From NCBI GenBank assembly GCA_050953365.1, contig JBMNMN010000008.1, positions 1 through 27,902 on the forward strand: DNA of 27,902 bases, written 5' to 3'. The notes under the pieces were generated by a model that made no database searches, was not told the DNA's origin, and worked only from the letters and a program-made list of their open reading frames with translations. The position numbers and the translations under genes were made by a program. This document shows, piece by piece, positions 23,600 to 27,902 of the stretch (the first letter of the stretch is position 1; each line of letters opens with the position of its first letter). The stretch comes from UBA1426 sp050953365 (GTDB lineage Bacteria; Bacillota; Clostridia; Peptostreptococcales; Anaerovoracaceae).

Positions 23600-26035
23600 A
23601 TGATTCGAATACCGGAATTGCTTGCTCCTGTCGGCGGCCAAAAACAGCTGGTTGCCGCCATTGAGAACGGCGCGGATGCTGTCTATCTTGGTGGCAGGCT
23701 GTTTAGCGCCCGCCAGTATGCGGAAAATTTTAATGACGATGAACTGAAGAGAGCGTTGGAATACGTCCATATCAGGGGAGCCAATGCTTATATTGCATTG
23801 AATACCCTGATCAGCGACTCGGAAATGCAGGAAGCTCTGGAGTATGCCAATCGCGTTTATGAAGCGGGAGCGGATGCATTGATTGTCCAGGACATAGGGT
23901 TTGCGACTGCCGTCAGAAGGCAGCTGCCCGACTTGCATCTTCATCTGAGCACGCAAGCTACGGTTTATAATGCGGAAGGAGTAAAAGTTGCCGAAGGTCT
24001 GGGCGCCCGTCGCGTCGTTCTTGCAAGGGAACTGTCTCTGGAGGAAATACGGGAAATAGCAAAAGGGACAAGCCTTGAACTGGAGATGTTTGTCCACGGG
24101 GCCTTGTGTCAATGCTATTCCGGCCAGTGTTATCTGAGCAGCATGATCGGAGGAAGAAGCGGCAACAGGGGGACTTGCGCCCAGCCTTGCCGCTTGCTTT
24201 ATTCTATTGAGAAGGAAAAATTGCCTTATACTGTTGAAAAGAAAACGGGAAGAATTACCGAGGCAACTTCGAAGAAGGGATATTATCTGAGCCCTAAGGA
24301 TCTGTGTACCATAGAGCATTTGCATGAGATTGTATCTTCGGGAGTCCGGAGCCTTAAAATCGAGGGAAGGATGAAATCTCCCGAATATGTGGCCATCGTA
24401 ACGGCGATTTATCGCAAGTATTTGGATATGTACGCGGAAACGGGGCGGTCTGTTGCCCTGGATCCAAAGGATTTGAAGGATTTAATGCAGATATACAACC
24501 GGGGAGGATTTTCCACAGGATATATCTTTTCAAACCCGGGCAGAAATTTGATTACTAAGGATCGCGCCAAGCACTGGGGGACTTATCTCGGTAAGGTGAC
24601 CGGCCGCAACGAGCGGAAAAAGTATGTGGATATCCGGCTTGAGGATACGCTCTCCTTAGGGGATGGCATCGAAATTGTCAGCGAAGGGCTGCCGGGCAAT
24701 GTAGTTACCCGGATGCTGAAGAAAGGGCAGAAGGCTGAGAGAGGAGAAAAAGGCCAGGTCGTTACCGTCGGTTATATTGACGGAGAGGTAAGAATAGGAG
24801 ATCCGGTCTATAAAATATCGGATAAGGAACTGAACAAAGAAGCGGAAAAAACCTTTTCCGGCGGCTTCCGAAAACGGGTCCCTTTGATAGGGCATTTGGT
24901 TGTATCTGCCGGGGAGCCGTTGCATTTTACCCTTGCGGACCGGGACGGCAACCGGGTAGACGTTACGGGCGAATACGTGCCGGAACCGGCGGTCAACAGA
25001 CCCCTTTCGGCGGAGACTGCAAGAGCGCAAATCGAAAAAACGGGTTCTACGCCGTTTTATATAGAAAACTGCACCTTTGAAATCGGCGAGAATCTTTCGG
25101 TTCCCTTGTCGGAAATCAACGCAATTCGTCGAAAGGCAATAGACGATATGATTGAAATTCGAGGGAATCGATACCTGAAGAGAAAGGCAGCGCCTGTCCG
25201 TTTAGAGACTACGGTTGACTCCGGCGCCGCTCCCGAAGCCGGCGCCGAAGCCACATCTCCCGCAGCACCTGTCTTGTCCGTTTATCTGTATGAATGGAAG
25301 AACAAAGATGAACTCGGGGACATCGGGGCGGACAGAATCTATCTGCCTGTTCCTCCCTCCTTTAATAATGAACACGCCCGTATCATTCAATCTATGAAAG
25401 AGAAGGGGATACAGGTATATTTGTCGGCTCCTCCCGTAACAAGAGGAGAGGCGGACAGCCGCCTGAAAGAACAGGCAAAGGAACTGAAGGGTTCCGGTGT
25501 TGACGGACTGCTGATCGGAAACCTTGGCCATTTGGAATTACTGGCGGAGGCCGACCTGCCTATGGTGGGAGACTATTCCCTGAATATTTACAACAGCCAA
25601 TCCGTGAGAGCTGCCGCCGGTCTGGGATTCACCGGTGTCACATTGTCCCACGAGCTTACCCTTTCACAGATGAAAGAAATCCATAGCTTTGGAATCGAGT
25701 TGGAGGCCACCGTTTACGGCCGGGTTCCCGTTATGATCAGCGAGCATTGTCCCATCGGCAGTCAGCTTTCCCGCAGTCCCGACGGCAGAAGGTGCGGGCT
25801 GTGCAAAAGGGGACGCTATTTTTTGAAAGATCGAACCGGCGCGGAGTTTCCCGTCATCGGCGATCCCGAAAGCTGCAGATCCACCATCCTAAACAAGGAT
25901 AAGTTGAGGGTACCCGAATATGTGGGGGCTCTCTTGGATTCCGGCGTGGGCTTGTTCCGTCTGTATTTTTATGAAGAGGATCCGAATGAGATGCGGGAGA
26001 TTATGGAGATCTTTCGCCAAGCAAATATTCGATAA
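23600..26035 (+). CDS. U32 family protein with DUF3656-type region (probable RNA hydroxylase type)
   Basis: An 811-aa protein. The N-terminal U32 domain (about 1-290) has PELLAPVGGQKQLVAAIENG, HLSTQATVYNAEGVK and the cysteine motif around FVHGALCQCYSGQCYLSS and NRGTCAQPCR; Cys170, Cys177, Cys193 and Cys197 are the likely Fe-S ligands. KIEGRMKSPEYVAIVTAIYR closes the domain. About 370-500 corresponds to the DUF3656 region of RlhA-type proteins, and the C-terminal part (from about 550) is a second U32-like barrel with HCPIGSQLSRSP and CGLCKRG. Long U32 proteins of this build are linked to prephenate-dependent hydroxylation of rRNA or tRNA bases; 'peptidase' is the older label. ATG 23600 follows AGAGGATATCAA. 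Confidence 0.9.
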   Translation: MIRIPELLAPVGGQKQLVAAIENGADAVYLGGRLFSARQYAENFNDDELKRALEYVHIRGANAYIALNTLISDSEMQEALEYANRVYEAGADALIVQDIGFATAVRRQLPDLHLHLSTQATVYNAEGVKVAEGLGARRVVLARELSLEEIREIAKGTSLELEMFVHGALCQCYSGQCYLSSMIGGRSGNRGTCAQPCRLLYSIEKEKLPYTVEKKTGRITEATSKKGYYLSPKDLCTIEHLHEIVSSGVRSLKIEGRMKSPEYVAIVTAIYRKYLDMYAETGRSVALDPKDLKDLMQIYNRGGFSTGYIFSNPGRNLITKDRAKHWGTYLGKVTGRNERKKYVDIRLEDTLSLGDGIEIVSEGLPGNVVTRMLKKGQKAERGEKGQVVTVGYIDGEVRIGDPVYKISDKELNKEAEKTFSGGFRKRVPLIGHLVVSAGEPLHFTLADRDGNRVDVTGEYVPEPAVNRPLSAETARAQIEKTGSTPFYIENCTFEIGENLSVPLSEINAIRRKAIDDMIEIRGNRYLKRKAAPVRLETTVDSGAAPEAGAEATSPAAPVLSVYLYEWKNKDELGDIGADRIYLPVPPSFNNEHARIIQSMKEKGIQVYLSAPPVTRGEADSRLKEQAKELKGSGVDGLLIGNLGHLELLAEADLPMVGDYSLNIYNSQSVRAAAGLGFTGVTLSHELTLSQMKEIHSFGIELEATVYGRVPVMISEHCPIGSQLSRSPDGRRCGLCKRGRYFLKDRTGAEFPVIGDPESCRSTILNKDKLRVPEYVGALLDSGVGLFRLYFYEEDPNEMREIMEIFRQANIR

Positions 26036-26117
26036 ATGCGATTTTATCGTATAGTGTATTAGAGGCCGGGCAGCAATCTGAGGATAAAGAGATCGAAAGA
26101 AACAAGAAGGAGACAGA

Positions 26118-26720
26118 ATGGAGATTTTCCAATACGGAGATACGGAAATCGAATACCTGAAAAAGAAGGACAAAAGGCTCGGACAGGCCATTGAACGGAT
26201 CGGAAAGATCGAGAGACAGGTGATACAGGATCTCTTTACTGCCTTGATTGACAGCATCGTCAGCCAGCAGATATCCGGCAAAGCTGCAGAGACAGTCTTT
26301 AACCGGCTATGCAATTTGGTGGGAGAGATTAGCCCAGCCGCAATTGCTCGGGTGTCTGTGGAAGAGATACAGCAATGCGGCATGAGTTTGCGTAAGGCAT
26401 CCTATATCAAGGGAATTGCCGATGCGGTTTTCAGCGGAGAATTCAATCTCGAAGAACTCAAATCATTGCCTGACGACCAAGTGATCAAAAGGCTCACAAC
26501 GTTACGCGGTGTGGGTGCCTGGACCGCAGAAATGCTCATGATTTTTTCTATGGAGAGGCCGGATGTGGTCAGTTGGGATGATTTAGGCATTCGCCGAGGG
26601 ATGTGCAAGCTCTACAATCACAAGGTCCTGACAAAAGAGCAGTTTATGCGCTACAAAAAAAGATACTCCCCATTCGGTTCCGTTGCGTCTCTGTATTTAT
26701 GGGAAATCTCCGCAGAATAA
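26118..26720 (+). CDS. DNA-3-methyladenine glycosylase II (HhH-GPD family)
   Basis: A 200-aa base-excision repair enzyme. LIDSIVSQQISGKAAETVFN is the first conserved block, the helix-hairpin-helix is at about 126-143 (LTTLRGVGAWTAEMLMIF), and Asp155 in VSWDDLGIRRG is the expected catalytic Asp. The four-cysteine Fe-S loop of endonuclease III is absent, which fits an AlkA-type alkylation glycosylase without the N-terminal AlkA domain. ATG 26118 follows AGAAGGAGACAGA. Confidence 0.93.
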   Translation: MEIFQYGDTEIEYLKKKDKRLGQAIERIGKIERQVIQDLFTALIDSIVSQQISGKAAETVFNRLCNLVGEISPAAIARVSVEEIQQCGMSLRKASYIKGIADAVFSGEFNLEELKSLPDDQVIKRLTTLRGVGAWTAEMLMIFSMERPDVVSWDDLGIRRGMCKLYNHKVLTKEQFMRYKKRYSPFGSVASLYLWEISAE

Positions 26721-26805
26721 CGTAAGAGGTTCTATAGTTCTGAAATCCAATTCAGTTCATTATCACCCAGTCTTTTAATCTCATTTAATACAGTTTAGAA
26801 GCATT

Positions 26806-27902
26806 TTAACGACCCTTTTTTGTTCTTTGCACATGTTTGAACACTTGTTCAAATCTGTCAAGGGCGTCATCGATAATCTCATCCGTATCGGCCAAAGAGG
26901 TGTACAGCCGACTGCCCGCCAGGGTAAGAATACCGTTTGCCATATAGGCTGCGCCCATTCTTTCCATAGAATCTTTGCGCTCATACATCATTTTCTTGTG
27001 CTTAAGAATACCCAATGCGGATTTCAAGAACGACATAGACGAGAAATCAAAAGCCATGGCGCCGGTGCTTTCCAGGTGAACGATGGAGCCTTGGTTGAAA
27101 GCCACAAACGGCAGTTTGTACTTGTCAATCAGAGCGTTTAAGCCGTTGCAGAGTCTGTCGCCGGCTCTGCCGGCTACGACGCAGGCGTTTGTCTTTTCAA
27201 TTGACTGAATAGTAACGTAACCTGCCATACAGGATAGAGGGTTTGCAGCCAAAGTACCGCCTACATAAGCCCTGTGTTTGCCCGTTGCCAAACCGGCGGC
27301 CATGAGTTCCGCATATTCTTTCCTGCCGCCTACGCCGCCGGCTCCCGGATATCCGCCGGCAACGATTTTCCCGAATATGGTAAGGTCGGGTTTCACGCCG
27401 AAGTACCCCTGCGCTCCGCCTAAACCTACTCTAAAACCGGTTACGACTTCATCAAATATTAAGAGCGCTCCGTACTTGTCACAGAGTTCTCGTACTCCCT
27501 CGTTGTAATCGAAAGCTACGGGACGAGTGCCGCTTTCCGGGCCAATGGGTTCCACGAGCACGGCAGCTGTACCGCCTCTAAGTTTATTTCTCTTAAGCAT
27601 CGCCTCCAACATATCCAGATCATTGGGGCGAACTTCGTCCGTCAAACCATAGGAACCCTTGGGAATTCCGTGGGACTCAAGAAGGGCTCTGCTCCCGGGG
27701 ATCTTCAGCCCGTAAACCAATTGATCGCTCCAGCCGTGGTAGGCTCCGCCAGCTTTGATAATTCGCTTCTTGCCCGTTGCGATTCTGGCGATGCGCAACG
27801 CAGCCATAGCCGCTTCCGTACCGGAGCCCAGCATACGAAACATTTCTACGGCTGGCATGTGCTTTGTAATCTCTTTTGCTATCAACAGTTCCGCTTCGTG
27901 TA
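26806..27902 (-). CDS. Class III aminotransferase, GSA-aminomutase-like (partial)
   Basis: The C-terminal 365 codons of a PLP enzyme of fold type I enter from the right edge; the frame is open to 27902 (HEAELLIAKEITKHMP). MLGSGTEAAMAALRIARIAT, AGGAYHGWSDQLVYG, LIFDEVVTGFRVGLGGAQG and the PLP lysine in LTIFGKIVAGGYPGAGGVGG match glutamate-1-semialdehyde 2,1-aminomutase and related aspartate aminotransferase-family enzymes. The lack of a hem gene nearby and loss of the exact HemL GK-V-I-G-G-G motif mean a true HemL is not certain; catabolic omega-aminotransferases are alternatives. The 85 bp to the glycosylase gene hold no further gene. Confidence 0.88.
   Translation of the reverse strand, partial: HEAELLIAKEITKHMPAVEMFRMLGSGTEAAMAALRIARIATGKKRIIKAGGAYHGWSDQLVYGLKIPGSRALLESHGIPKGSYGLTDEVRPNDLDMLEAMLKRNKLRGGTAAVLVEPIGPESGTRPVAFDYNEGVRELCDKYGALLIFDEVVTGFRVGLGGAQGYFGVKPDLTIFGKIVAGGYPGAGGVGGRKEYAELMAAGLATGKHRAYVGGTLAANPLSCMAGYVTIQSIEKTNACVVAGRAGDRLCNGLNALIDKYKLPFVAFNQGSIVHLESTGAMAFDFSSMSFLKSALGILKHKKMMYERKDSMERMGAAYMANGILTLAGSRLYTSLADTDEIIDDALDRFEQVFKHVQRTKKGR

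Overview
The window looks like chromosomal DNA of an anaerobic, mid-GC Firmicute, most likely class Clostridia. The main reasons are a six-gene Rnf operon in the clostridial order C-D-G-E-A-B, strong GGAGG ribosome binding sites, a HrcA/CIRCE operator, and protein families typical of amino-acid-using clostridia. I cannot name the genus from sequence alone.

Layout. 1-2866: the 3' part of threonine synthase (thrC) and then rnfC, both broken by many small indels. 2863-6462: intact rnfD, G, E, A and B, closed by a clear terminator; together with rnfC they would form the Na+/H+-pumping ferredoxin:NAD+ oxidoreductase. 6724-7995: uracil permease uraA on the minus strand, whose upstream region is cut off at its ribosome binding site by a transposase remnant. 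8251-9345: a nearly gene-free stretch with a long hairpin, a minus-strand terminator and an array of ~138-bp tandem repeats (array A). 9346-10079: a truncated ISNCY-type transposase abutting a tRNA-Ser(GGA) gene that keeps its own promoter and terminator.

10078-20642 is mostly accessory or transport functions: an EamA exporter divergent from a MocR-type regulator, a divergent peptide deformylase, an ADP-ribosylglycohydrolase preceded by the stub of a flavodoxin-family reductase, a half-size DMT transporter, a three-gene polar amino-acid ABC transporter, two paralogous helical proteins of unknown function, and between them a DUF554 membrane protein and a class IV aminotransferase. 20699-21413 holds array B, the same ~138-bp repeat family as array A in the opposite orientation, so the two arrays bracket about 11.4 kb as inverted repeats.

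21436-26720: htpG under a CIRCE operator with an odd GC-rich repeated leader, a long U32-family protein (probable RNA-hydroxylation type) and a 3-methyladenine DNA glycosylase. The right edge is a partial class III (glutamate-1-semialdehyde aminomutase-like) aminotransferase on the minus strand.

The most unusual elements are the two inverted 138-bp repeat arrays with shared degenerate ends, the pair of uncharacterised helical paralogs, and CIRCE control of htpG with a repeated leader. The thrC/rnfC indel cluster is more likely a sequence-quality problem than biology, but this needs reads to settle.
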